Positions 9,097 through 17,802 of a DNA stretch of 64,000 bases are shown here, in pieces. The stretch's first letter is position 1. Each line of letters begins with the position of its first letter. This stretch comes from Kaiparowitsia implicata GSE-PSE-MK54-09C. Its GTDB lineage: Bacteria; Cyanobacteriota; Cyanobacteriia; Elainellales; Elainellaceae. The stretch spans positions 62,001 to 126,000 of the forward strand of contig JAHHHI010000061.1 in assembly GCA_019359435.1 (NCBI GenBank), given 5' to 3'. The notes under the pieces were generated by a model, which did not search any database, was not told the DNA's origin, and worked only from the letters and a program-made list of their open reading frames with translations. The translations under genes were made by a program, and so were the position numbers.

Positions 9097-11024
9097 ATGG
9101 AGGCCGTAGAGGCCCCACCCCGCAAGAAGCGGTCACCCCGCAGGGACTCGGAATCTACCCCTAGCTATCCCCTCCCATCCTTCCGCCCATTCCAGCTCTG
9201 CTCGCTCACGGACACGATCCCCAAGGGCGGGAGGTGGCTGTTCGAGATGAAGTTCGACGGTTATCGGGCTGAGATCGCGATCTCAGGCTCCGAGGTCGTC
9301 GTCTACACCCGCAACGGCCACGACTGGACGCAACAGTTCAAAGTGATCGTTCCGGATCTGAAGACGCTGACGAAAGGCTCGGTCCTGCTGGACGGCGAGA
9401 TCGTCGCCATCGACAAGGCGGGCCGTACGAATTTTTCCATGCTGAAGACCGGTATCGGCGCCGGCATCCCGCTTAAGTTCTACGCCTTCGACATCTTCGA
9501 GCGCGATGGCCAGGACCTGACGGGCCTGCCGCTGCTCGAACGCAAGGCCATTCTCGAGGAGCTGATTGGAGCGCGCGATCCGGGCGACAGCCTGCAGTAC
9601 AGCCAACACGTCGCAGACAACGGCAAGCAGGTGTTCGATGCCATGTGTGCCGGCGGCCATGAGGGCGTCATCGCCAAGCGTGCGGACAGGCCCTACATCG
9701 GCGAGCGGACCACGACCTGGCTGAAGATAAAGTGCACCAAGCGTCAGGAGTTCGTCATTGGCGGCTGGCGCCCGAGCGACAACGGACGCGGAATGGCCAG
9801 CCTAATCCTCGGGACCTACGAAGGCGGTAAGTTCATCTACCGCGGTCGCGTTGGCACCGGCTTCAGCGATGCCATGCGCGACAAGATACTTAAGCAGATG
9901 AGTCGCGCCGCATTGAGAAGTCGGCCTTTATCTCAGTGCCGAAGGATATCGCCCCCAAGGCGATGTGGGTCCGACCCGAACTGGTGGCAGAAGTGGCCTA
10001 TGCCGAGATCACCCCTGATGGCAGCGTCCGCCACGCCAGCTTCCAAGGAATGCGCGCGGACAAGAAGGCGTCCCAGGTCGTGCTCGAGACGCTGGTGGAT
10101 GTCGGCAGCGCACTAGACCCGGCCACGGGGAACGAGATCGCAGGGGCGGTTGGTGTGAAGCTCTCGCACCCGGACAAGACCATGTATCCAAACACGCCGA
10201 TAACCAAGGCGCACCTGGCTGCCTACTACGCTGCCGTCGCCAACCGGATGCTGCCGCACATCAAGGATCGGCCGCTCTCGTTGGTCCGGGACACCGACAA
10301 CGACCTGCAGAAGACTTTCTTCCAGAAGCACGCGTTGCCGGGCATGCCGAGGACCCTAAAATCCGGTCAGCTCACCAAGATCAAGGGCACCGAGAGCCGC
10401 ATCCTCTGGATCGAAGACCTGGCCGGCTTGATCGGCGGCGTGCAGATGAACACGCTGGAATTCCACGTCTGGGGATCCGATCGACACACGCCCGATCTAC
10501 CGGAGCGGCTGGTGTTCGATATCGATCCGGACGAAGGCCTGGACTTCGAACACGTCAAGCAGGCTGCCGTCGACATCAGGGACATCCTCGGGGCTATCGG
10601 CCTGCAGTCGTGGCCGCTCGTCTCGGGTGGCAAGGGAGTCCACGTGGTCGTGCCGCTTTTGCCGGAGGCTGATTGGATCGCCGTGAAGGACTTTTGCCGG
10701 GACTTCGCCGAACTGCTGGCGAAGACGGAGCCGCAACGCTTCATAGCCAACATGAGCAAGGCGAGGCGCAAGGGCCGGATTTTCCTCGACTACCTGCGCA
10801 ACGGCCAGGGCTCGACGGCCATCTGTCCATGGTCGACCCGGGCCCGAGCGGGCGGCACCGTGGCCGTACCTGTAACTTGGGAGGAGCTGGACGGCATGGA
10901 TCGCGCCAACTGCTTCGACATATTCGCTGCTGCCGCAAAGGCGCAGGGGCCGGACGCCTGGGAGGGATACTTCCAGGCGCAGCAGACGTTGACAGACCAG
11001 ATGCAAGCGGTCGTGAAGCGTTGA
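9097..11024 (+). pseudogene. ligD: LigD: ATP-dependent DNA ligase / polymerase-primase, frameshifted
   Basis: From the ATG at 9097 the first 270 codons encode an ATP-dependent ligase adenylation domain (nucleophile Lys in EMKFDGYRAE, residue 52; DGEIVAID; EGVIAKR; WLKIKC) and the start of its OB fold. Near 9905-9925 the frame shifts. The remainder reads on in the other frame as the OB-fold end (RPELVAEVAYAEITPDG) and a complete LigD primase-polymerase domain (RLVFDIDPDEGLDF with the metal aspartates, SGGKGVHVV, GRIFLDYLRN). The 3'-phosphoesterase domain is absent, which is normal for some LigD proteins. These enzymes act with Ku in non-homologous end joining; no ku gene is seen here. One indel separates the two activities, so they could at most be made as separate polypeptides. 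Confidence 0.85.
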
Positions 11025-11039
11025 CGGCTGGAGAAAGAG

Positions 11040-11249
11040 ATGACGATCCCGAGCATGCCCACTGCGGCCGATCTTGTCGAGGAAACCGTCAGGATCTTGC
11101 AACGGGGTCTGCCCGGCGGCGACCTGGACGACCGCAGAGTGGTAACGGAACTGTGGGGATTGCTCGATACGACCCATGCCCGAAGCATCTACCGGCCCGA
11201 CTTACCCGAGCCCGACATCGTTGAAGCCGCGAACGACGACGAGGCCTAA
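11040..11249 (+). CDS. Small hypothetical protein, 69 aa, downstream of ligD
   Basis: It starts 15 bp after the ligD stop with a purine-rich ribosome site (GGAGAAAGAG). The product is acidic (MTIPSMPTAADLVEETVRIL to DIVEAANDDEA) with one predicted helix pair and no recognised family. Position and spacing suggest co-transcription with ligD. Confidence 0.5.
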   Translation: MTIPSMPTAADLVEETVRILQRGLPGGDLDDRRVVTELWGLLDTTHARSIYRPDLPEPDIVEAANDDEA

Positions 11250-11447
11250 GCTCCTAGACGTCCGCTTCATCGGGTCGCGATGGCAAGAATGGTCCGAATG
11301 GGGGGTGGTATTCGGACCGTAGGCTTTCGGGACCAAGTAGCTGTTTGCTGCCTTTCGCCGATGACAAAAGACAAAGTTGACGAAGCGCAGGTTCGGACCT
11401 AATACTTGTCGCATGATTATTGACCTCGGGTTCTTCGTAGTATGTGG

Positions 11448-11529
11448 GCGCATGGGCAAGGCAGCGTAGCTGTCAGCGAAAGCACCCAACCCATGCGCTG
11501 TAATTTCAGCCCCCAAGCGGGGCTTTTTT
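11448..11529 (+). ncRNA. Candidate small RNA ending in a Rho-independent terminator
   Basis: Perfect 9-bp arms GCGCATGGG (11448-11456) and CCCATGCGC (11490-11498) enclose a short inner hairpin (CAGC-GTA-GCTG at 11462-11472). A terminator hairpin with a T-run follows nine bases after the right arm. No open frame fits between, and the 317-bp gap (11250-11566) has no gene. The 5' end is not defined; no clear promoter with standard spacing was found. Alternatively it is only the terminator region of the ligD transcript. Confidence 0.4.
11508..11529 (+). terminator. Rho-independent terminator
   Basis: Stem AGCCCC / GGGGCT with a 5-nt loop, running into TTTTTT at 11524-11529. It would end rightward transcription from ligD and the 11040 gene or from the candidate RNA. 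Confidence 0.75.
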
Positions 11530-11566
11530 ATTGCCCGTCCACTCTGCAAGCTTAACGGTCATTATC

Positions 11567-12758
11567 GTGCGAACTGCATCATCCAAACCTCGTCTTTGGA
11601 CGCTGATCCTGTTGTTAGCGCTCGCCATTCCCGATCAGCTTCTTTCTGCCATCGCTGCCAGGGATGGCCGCCGAGTTCGGTGTTACCTATGGGGTCATGG
11701 GTCTTTCCTTAGTGGTCTACGCTGGAGTGTCAGCCTGCCTTCAACTGGTTCTTGGTCCCCTTTCTGACCGGTTCGGGCGCCGGCCGGTGATCCTTTGGGC
11801 GCTGACGATCTGCATCGTGGCGACGATCGGCTGCGCCATGGCGCCCGATGCGGGGACCTTCCTCGCCTGCCGAATGGTCCAGGCTATAATCGCCCCAACA
11901 TATGCGGTGTCGCTTGCCGTGATCCGCGATACCACCAGCAGGGAGCAGGCAGCAGGTCAGTTCAGCTATTTGGCCATGGCGTGGGCCATAGCGCCTATGC
12001 TCGGGCCAACATTTGGCGGACTACTCGATCAGGTACTCGGTTGGAGAGCCAGCTTCTACGTCCTGGCATTCTTCGGGGCTGCGGTTCTGGTCTTGTGCTG
12101 GACCGATCTGAACGAAACCAACCGCACGCCATCAAGCACGATAGCCGAACAGTATCGGGCCTATCCTGAACTCCTAGGCTCGAAGCGCTTCTGGGCATAC
12201 TGCGTCTGCATGGCCTTCTCGGTTGGTACCTTTTACGCATTTCTAGCCGGTGCCCCGCTCGCTGCCTCGGGCTTGAATCTATCACCAGCAATCCTCGGTC
12301 TGTATATGGGTTCAATCACAGGCGGCTTCATGGCTGGCAGCTTTCTAGCCGGGCGGCTTGCCGGCAGGTTGCCGGTGACCACAATGTTGGTTGTTGGACG
12401 GCTTGTGGCCTGCGGCGGGCTTTTGTTCGGCCTCGTCCTATACGCTGTCAGCATCGATCATGTGCTGGCATTGTTCGGCCCCTGCCTGTTCGTTGGCGTG
12501 TCGAACGGCCTAACGCAGCCGAGCGCCAACGCTGGAGCGATTTCAGTTCGCGCAACCCACACGGGAAGTGCCGCCGGTCTGGACGGTGCGATTACGGTCG
12601 CAGGGGCCTCCCTCATGGCAGCAGTCACGGGTGCCGTTTTAACGGTCGAGAATGCCCGGTCTGGCCTATTGTTCGTCATGCTGGTTTCTGCCGTTGTCGC
12701 CCTGGGCGCGGCCCTGATCGCCCGTCATCTCGAAAGCACTGCGCCCAGAACAACATAA
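11567..12758 (+). pseudogene. Bcr/CflA-type MFS drug exporter, frameshifted at the N-terminus
   Basis: The GTG at 11567 opens a frame reading MRTASSKPRLWTLILLLAL, the usual Bcr-like first helix. The continuation (FLPSLPGMAAEFGVTYGVMG onward) lies in another frame, so an indel sits at about 11630-11645. From 11664 the frame is clean for 364 codons, with the DHA1 motif A loop PLSDRFGRRPVI and about eleven further helices. Translation could restart at the ATG at 11664 but would lack helix 1. A Nudix gene follows 16 bp later. Confidence 0.75.
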
Positions 12759-12774
12759 TCGGGGGAGTGCGCCC

Positions 12775-13012
12775 ATGTGCGTCCAGTCCTCTGCCCATCC
12801 TGTCGCATCGGTGCTTGGCGTAGTTGTTCATGACAACCACGTGCTTCTTGTTCGGCGGATCAATCCCCCTGATGCTGGAAAATGGGGCTATCCGGGCGGG
12901 TGGATTGATCCAGGCGAGACCATGGCGCATGCGGATGTGAAGCTTTTCGAGGAAACAGCAGTGCGGATAGAAGCTCGATCTGTGTTCAATGCGCTGGAGG
13001 CATCGGTCCACA
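12775..13012 (+). pseudogene. Nudix hydrolase, 3'-truncated by IS remnants
   Basis: The ATG at 12775 has GGGGGAG upstream. The product begins with a normal Nudix fold (VASVLGVVVHDNHVLLVRRI, GKWGYPGGWIDPGETM). The Nudix box continues as ADVKLFEETAV, one residue short of the consensus and lacking the first glutamate of RE-x-x-EE, so metal binding is probably compromised. At about 13005-13012 it runs into IS110-derived sequence on the opposite strand and loses the rest of the domain. Confidence 0.65.
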
Positions 13013-13364
13013 TGGCATGGAGCACAACGGCAAGTTTACGGGCTACGGCGACCAGCGCGCGTTTGCGGCCCTTCCTGCGGGCCAGCCGGGCGCCAAAGCT
13101 GCGCAGAGACGAAGGTTGACCTCGGCCGTTCATGATGGTGTTGGCCGCCATGAACAACGCCGATCGGACATCGCCGGCCTTGGATATGTGGCCCGGATTG
13201 TCCTTTTCGCCAGACTGGTAGCGCTTGGGGGTGAGACCAAAATGGGCAGCTACTGTCTTCGAGCGGCGGAAGCGCTTGGGGTCATCCACTGCGGCCTTGA
13301 AGGTCAGTACGGCGATAAAACCAATCCCTGGCCCGGACATGAGCAACTGACAAATCGGAGCCCG
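13005..13364 (-). mobile_element. IS110-family transposase, C-terminal remnant
   Basis: The minus strand from about 13360 reads ICQLLMSGPGIGFIAVLTF, KAAVDDPKRFRRSKTVAAHFG, LTPKRYQSGEKDNPGHISK and finally ARKLAVVLHAMWTD. This is the Transposase_20 (IS116/IS110/IS902) domain up to the usual C-terminal tail. The N-terminal DEDD catalytic half is missing, and no terminal repeats are evident. It interrupts both the Nudix gene and an IS3-family orfA. Confidence 0.8.
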
Positions 13365-13366
13365 AG

Positions 13367-13633
13367 CTAGCGGCCTCCATGGTCTTCTTGCCGAGCATGC
13401 GCTCGAGATCGCACGCGCTTCTCCAGCTCGCGAACCTGGGAGGCGCCAACAACATCTTCATCAGCCTGAACGGCCGCGTGGCCCCCTTCGAGCATGCGGC
13501 GCTTCCAGGCAAAGAGTTGGGAGGGGGAAATGCCGGCGCGGCGTGCCACGTAGGAAACGCTCATGCCCGGCTGCATGGCTTCCTCCACCAATCGAACCTT
13601 CTCGGCCACTGACCAGCGCCGGCGGCCCTGCAC
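13367..13633 (-). mobile_element. IS3-family OrfA remnant
   Basis: From the ATG at 13633: RRRWSVAEKVRLVEEAMQPG, MSVSYVARRAGISPSQLFAW, KRRMLEGG. This is the HTH of IS3-group OrfA proteins. Near 13415 the frame changes, and ERMLGKKTMEA, the leucine-zipper tail of OrfA, continues in another frame to about 13375, where IS110 sequence begins. OrfB is absent. This is a dead, nested insertion. Confidence 0.75.
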
Positions 13634-13693
13634 GGAGGTGATGACTTAGACCCGTCGGAACGGCTCCTCGGGACTCTTGGACATAGTCGTACT

Positions 13694-13711
13694 CATAGGC
13701 GCATGCCTATG
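13694..13711. repeat. 7-bp inverted repeat CATAGGC-GCAT-GCCTATG
   Basis: It sits between the IS3 remnant and the SDR gene's 3' end. No T-run is attached, and its role is unclear. Confidence 0.3.
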
Positions 13712-13791
13712 CCTTATCGTCTCTGCCGCCTGTCCGGTCAAAACGGGGTGCGGTCCACATCCCGCCAACACCGCGATTGGCGACTTTGGGA

Positions 13792-14829
13792 CTAGACGAT
13801 GCGCTGCTCCAACAATGATCGCGCCGTCGCGGCAATCGCCTGTTCAGCGGCAATCAACGGGCGACCGAGCAGTGCAACGCTGGCCGAGGAATCCAGCTGC
13901 TTAAGTACCCCGAGTTCATTAAGAACCCCGCGGACGTCCGGGTCGAAGAGGCTGTAAGCGCGCACCGCCCAATCGGGCATTACTCGGCGCGGCACCCTGG
14001 CGGCCTGCGCAGGTGGCAAGGCCGCGCGGGCTTCGCCGGCAACCTCGGGCATAAACATCGCGCGTTCGCCCATCGGGAAACGCCGGCCGGCCGCCTGTGG
14101 ATCGGTCATGGCCCGGACATGACCCGCCGCCACGTCCTGCACGTCAACGATGACGAATGGTATGCGTGGAATTGCCGGTACGCTGCCATTCAGCAGGCGG
14201 ACCAGCATGCCGGCCGAAGTGCCTGGGTCGTCATCGAGCAACGGCCCAAGGATGGCGCTGGGATTGATGGTTGAGAGGCGTTTCTCCTGGCCGGCGGCGC
14301 GCATGATATCCCAGGCGCGGCGCTCGGCTCGGGTCTTGGATTCGATATAGGCGTTGATGTCTCGTCCATTGAGGTCCGTCCAGTCATCGGCGGTGAACGG
14401 CGTAGTGCGGGTCTTGTCGTGGCCGTAGGCGAGGGCGGCCATCGAGGAGGTCAGCACGATATGCTCGACGTCTGTGGCCAGCGCCGCGTTGAGCGCACGT
14501 TCCGTGCCCTCGACGGCGGGGCGGATCAACTCCATCTTGTCGGCCGGCATGGTGATCACGAAGGGTGAGGCCGTGTGCTGCAAATAGCGGCAACCATCCA
14601 TGGCCTCTCGCCAGCCCGCGTCAGCGAGCAGATCCAGCGCAACGAACTCGAGTCGCGAGACATCGGCGCCGTGGCGGATGAGGGTAGCGCGCACCTTGTC
14701 GGCCTTTGCCAGATTGCGCACACTGCCCCGGACGGTGTAGCCAGCCTCAAGCAATTGCAGGGCGATGTGGCCGCCCAGAAAGCCGGAGATGCCGGTGAGC
14801 AGGACGCGGTCAGAAGTCGCATAGGACAT
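13792..14829 (-). CDS. NAD(P)-dependent extended SDR reductase (dihydroflavonol-4-reductase-like)
   Basis: 345 aa from the ATG at 14829, chosen over the upstream in-frame ATG at 14868 because a GGGAG ribosome site precedes it and the earlier start would lie in the operator. The N-terminal Rossmann motif is TGISGFLGGHIALQL. The NADP-type segment VRGSVRNLAKADK follows. The catalytic region has TSSMAALAYG and a YIESK motif (Tyr and Lys of the SDR site). It resembles bacterial aldehyde or ketone reductases of the DFR-like group. It is divergent from a TetR gene with a palindromic operator between them, so its expression is probably induced by a ligand of that repressor. Confidence 0.85.
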   Translation of the reverse strand: MSYATSDRVLLTGISGFLGGHIALQLLEAGYTVRGSVRNLAKADKVRATLIRHGADVSRLEFVALDLLADAGWREAMDGCRYLQHTASPFVITMPADKMELIRPAVEGTERALNAALATDVEHIVLTSSMAALAYGHDKTRTTPFTADDWTDLNGRDINAYIESKTRAERRAWDIMRAAGQEKRLSTINPSAILGPLLDDDPGTSAGMLVRLLNGSVPAIPRIPFVIVDVQDVAAGHVRAMTDPQAAGRRFPMGERAMFMPEVAGEARAALPPAQAARVPRRVMPDWAVRAYSLFDPDVRGVLNELGVLKQLDSSASVALLGRPLIAAEQAIAATARSLLEQRIV

Positions 14830-14848
14830 AAGTGGTCTCCCGTTAGAA

Positions 14849-14874
14849 TGAACGATATATACGAACATCGTTCA
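14849..14874. promoter_or_regulatory. TetR-type operator in the divergent SDR/tetR region
   Basis: TGAACGAT (14849-14856), a 10-base spacer, then ATCGTTCA (14867-14874): a perfect inverted repeat of 8-bp arms in the 71-bp gap between the two start codons. Its place suits repression of both genes by the adjacent TetR protein. Confidence 0.7.
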
Positions 14875-14900
14875 ATTAGTTCAACCAATTGGAGTGAGAT

Positions 14901-15464
14901 TTGTCGGGAACAGCGAATAAGTCCGCGGCTAGACGCACACAAATTCTGGACGCGGCGCAAAACCTATTCCTGCGCAATGGCTTGCGCGGAACCACCATGG
15001 AGGCGATTGCGCGGGACGCGCGCATCGCCAAGCCGACGCTTTATGCGCATTTTCCTGACAAGGACGCCGTGTTCCTGGCTATTTTGGAGCAATTGCTGGC
15101 CGCCAAGATCGCGGCCTTCGATGCCGGTCTTAATAGTGACGGCCCGGTTGAGGCCCGTATCGGCGCGGCGCTGGCAGCCGAGTTCGCCGTTATTGCCGCA
15201 GCTCTTGCTGGCTCGCCCCATGCCAACGAGTTGTTTGCTGCACATCGGCAGGGCGCCGAGCTGTTTCGGCTGTCCGACGAGCGCGTGGCGAAGCGGTTGC
15301 AGGCGGAACTGGCCGGTGCAGGCGTTGCCGAAGCCGAGGCGCTGGCGCGGCTGCTGCTCGATGCCGCGTTCGGACTGGCGCAGAAGGCCATCGCTCGCGC
15401 CGATCTGGGCGCCGATATCCGCCTGCTGGCGACGCGGCTTATCGGCCCGGCTTTGCCGCGGTGA
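14901..15464 (+). CDS. TetR/AcrR family transcriptional regulator
   Basis: 187 aa. The TTG start at 14901 is preceded by GGAGTGAG. Residues 10-55 form the TetR HTH (RRTQILDAAQNLFLRNG, TTMEAIARDARIAKPTLYAHF). The C-terminal domain is alanine-rich and all helical and carries the ligand pocket. It is intact and of normal length. It most likely represses itself and the divergent SDR gene through the operator at 14849-14874. Confidence 0.88.
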   Translation: MSGTANKSAARRTQILDAAQNLFLRNGLRGTTMEAIARDARIAKPTLYAHFPDKDAVFLAILEQLLAAKIAAFDAGLNSDGPVEARIGAALAAEFAVIAAALAGSPHANELFAAHRQGAELFRLSDERVAKRLQAELAGAGVAEAEALARLLLDAAFGLAQKAIARADLGADIRLLATRLIGPALPR

Positions 15465-15654
15465 GTGGTCATACCATCGCCGAGGCTCCGGCTTTCTTGC
15501 TCTCAACACCGCGTCGATCAATTTCATGCAAGCAAATGCATCCCCGATGCCCCCAGGGCAGGGATGTGTGCCAAGCACGACAAGCGCGAAGGCTTCGGCC
15601 CGTTCGGCATACTGATCGACGGCTGGCAGGACTTCGCGGCGGGTCAGCGAGCCG

Positions 15655-15872
15655 TTCAAGGCGCGCTGGTGTCGATGGTGGTGGTGATGTCGACGCTAAA
15701 GCGGGCCTTCTTGTGGTGATGTCGGACCGCCTGGACGCCCGGCGCTGTTGCAACATGGGTTTGCCGGTGCCAGGACCACCGATCAGCACCACGCTGTCAG
15801 CGCCTTCGACGTACGTGCTGCGATGGAGTTGCTGGACTGAGGCCTCATTGATCTTGTTGGACCCCCCTTGGG
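15655..15872 (-). mobile_element. IS21-family IstB ATPase remnant
   Basis: Minus-strand translation gives PQGGSNKINEASVQQLHRS, then YVEGADSVVLIGGPGTGK with an intact Walker A, then (after a frame change) VQAVRHHHKKARFSVDITT. These are consecutive parts of IstB, the helper ATPase of IS21 elements. The downstream two thirds and IstA are absent. The sequence between this and the tetR stop (15465-15655) is not recognised. Confidence 0.7.
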
Positions 15873-16222
15873 GGTCGGTAGTAGCCCTCCATACCGCATA
15901 TTATGCGAACTGGACTGGTGTCCCAAATTTGCCGGTCGTGAGTGCTGCCCTCGTGGGCAGCGGTCAAGTCTCCGGAATTTCTATAAGGCCCACTTTGGCA
16001 CCAAGTCTGGCGCAACGGGTTGCATTTTGGACCGAAGATGCGCGGCCGAAATACCCCCCAACGGAGCTCTGACGCCTACGCACAGCTTGCGTCTCATATG
16101 ACAGAATGATCAAGGTTGAGATCTAAGCCGTTACAATAGCTGCGGAATTTGGCGCGCCGGTCAGGATAGAACTGCGAACACCTACTCTATTGAAATCAAA
16201 AGGTAAATTCACTTCCCCGCTT
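15873..16222. other. Intergenic stretch, no supported gene
   Basis: Lower-GC, anonymous sequence between the IstB remnant and the hexanucleotide repeat. No frame with a ribosome site or a family motif was seen. Confidence 0.4.
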
Positions 16223-16272
16223 CGCAACCGCAACCGCAACCGCAACCGCAACCGCAACCGCAACCGCAACCG
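16223..16272. repeat. Hexanucleotide tandem repeat (CGCAAC), 8.3 copies
   Basis: Eight exact head-to-tail CGCAAC units plus a partial unit. The minus strand would encode (Leu-Arg) repeats, but no gene context supports translation. Being a multiple of three, length changes would not alter frame; slippage variation between strains is likely. Confidence 0.9.
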
Positions 16273-16413
16273 ACCCGGCTCTCGTCGTTTGTCGGCCACG
16301 ATATGAGGACGAATGGGACTGACGCCGTCTCTCACCCGATGCTCTCGTAGCGACCAATACGCCTCACTAAGGCGCCGCCCCTTATAATCCGGCAGTCAGC
16401 GCCAGTGTGCGCT

Positions 16414-16437
16414 TGGAGCCGGTAGCGGGAATCGAAA
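16414..16437 (-). other. tRNA 3'-end fragment, probable attachment-site scar
   Basis: The minus strand reads TTTCGATTCCCGC followed by TACCGGC, T and CCA: T-loop, 3' T-stem arm, 3' acceptor arm, discriminator and CCA end of a tRNA (acceptor GCCGGTA, tRNA-Thr-like). The sequence on the 5' side does not pair to complete the T-arm, so no full tRNA exists here. Such 3' ends are left by tRNA-targeted integrative elements. A 7-bp inverted repeat (AATAAGT / ACTTATT) lies directly beside it at 16444-16472. No integrase gene is nearby. Confidence 0.5.
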
Positions 16438-16848
16438 CGGGGCAATAAGTGCAATCGATTCAGAGACTTATTCTGCCCCTTAATTCCCTGTGTAACACAC
16501 AATGAAGCCCATTTTGTAGCACATATGGTCTGCCCAACTTTCGGGATTAGGCTTGCTCGGTCGCTAGGGCGCCCACGGTCGGTTGCCAAAAACGTTGCCG
16601 CTCGGGCTGAGTATGTGACTTGCTTCCCGACTTAATGGCAACTGCTGAGATGGCAAGGCTATTCGCTCCATCCAAGAACAGAACTGCACGATACGATTGC
16701 ATGGAAACACAGGCGGCGTCGGTGTTCGAGCGCTAGCATGGTGACGCTTCTCTTTTGACTAACCGAAATCAGTGTGCCCCTGTCAAATGGCGCGAAAAAC
16801 GCACCCACATTAGATGGGATCCTAGGTCAGCAATAATCGTCGTAAAAC
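16438..16848. other. Intergenic stretch at the edge of the catabolic cluster
   Basis: 411 bp between the tRNA-like scar and the end of the dehydrogenase gene. No protein or RNA gene is recognised. The segment around 16490-16530 contains short near-repeats (TGTAACACACA, TTTGTAGCACA) that could be integrase arm sites; this is an inference only. Confidence 0.3.
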
Positions 16849-17802
16849 TCAGTAGCCCAACTCCTTGTTCACCTCGCCTTGGAGTTTCGCTCCGTTGCGA
16901 TATCTGTCCAAGTTGTCCCACAAAAAGGCATTGGCTCGATTACGGGTCTGCTGCGAGCTGCCCGAGATATGAGGGGATACGCGAACCTTGGGGTGGGTAA
17001 AGAGCCAGTGTCCATCCGGCAAGGGTTCGGGGTCGGTGACGTCAAGGGTTACGCCGCCGAGATGGCTGTCCAGAGCGGCTCTCAGGGCCTCTGTATCTAT
17101 CAGCGCGCCACGGCCAACATTGATGAGGTGGGCGCCCGACTTCATCAAGTTCAGCGCCGCCGCGTCGATCATACCACGCGTTTCCGCGGTTAGCGGCGCG
17201 CTGAGCACCACTTGATCGGCAGTCTGCAACAGAGCCTCCAGCGGCATTGCGGTGACACCATCAAAGCCCAGCGGTCCGGGCGAGCGACGAGTCCCGACGA
17301 CAGTCATGTCGAAGGCCAGCGCACGCTGGGCGATAGCCTTCCCTATCTCACCAAATCCAACAATGCCCAGGGTCTGGCCGGACAAGTCCGCGAGTTGGTG
17401 GTTGCGCCAGCCTCGGCCATCGACGGCCCAAATGGCGGGCATGCGTTTGACAAAGCTCAGCATGGCAGCCAGTGCGTATTCGCTGATCGGCACAGCATAG
17501 CCGCCCCGGTTTACAGTGACCCTTGGAACCTCGAAAATCCAGATGGGATACTTGTCGATACCGGTCGAGCGGAGATGGACCCATTTAAGGTTGAACGGCC
17601 ACCCCGGTGGCGCCGGCATTGCCTGGTGCAGGCCAATCGACGCACTGTTTTGATTGATCAGGAGCACTTCGGCATCGCGGGGGACCGCCCAGGCAGTCTC
17701 TGGCGTCGTGCCCAGTGCCACTAAGATTACGTCGTCAGGGAGCCCGTCGGCTAGAGAGCTGGCCAGCTTGTCATCGTATTGATGACAGACGACAAGACTC
17801 AT
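16849..17802 (-). CDS. D-2-hydroxyacid dehydrogenase family protein
   Basis: 317 aa, typical length. The NAD-binding motif GIVGFGEIG is at residues 146-154. The catalytic triad of the family is complete: Arg231 (INVGRGALID), Glu259 (TDPEPLP) and His278 (SPHISGS). It would reduce a 2-oxo acid or oxidise a D-2-hydroxy acid in the cytoplasm. It is last in the LacI-associated cluster, and its start overlaps the stop of the AcuI-like gene by 4 bases (ATGA), so the two are translationally coupled. The substrate is unknown; glyoxylate/hydroxypyruvate-type members look similar. Confidence 0.85.
   Translation of the reverse strand: MSLVVCHQYDDKLASSLADGLPDDVILVALGTTPETAWAVPRDAEVLLINQNSASIGLHQAMPAPPGWPFNLKWVHLRSTGIDKYPIWIFEVPRVTVNRGGYAVPISEYALAAMLSFVKRMPAIWAVDGRGWRNHQLADLSGQTLGIVGFGEIGKAIAQRALAFDMTVVGTRRSPGPLGFDGVTAMPLEALLQTADQVVLSAPLTAETRGMIDAAALNLMKSGAHLINVGRGALIDTEALRAALDSHLGGVTLDVTDPEPLPDGHWLFTHPKVRVSPHISGSSQQTRNRANAFLWDNLDRYRNGAKLQGEVNKELGY

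Noticed and set aside
16223-16272. CRISPR array
   Set aside because: Units are contiguous 6-mers without spacers, and no cas genes are present.
16123-16335. Minus-strand frame with a Leu-Arg repeat
   Set aside because: The repeat is just translation of the CGCAAC tract; no start signal or conserved context.
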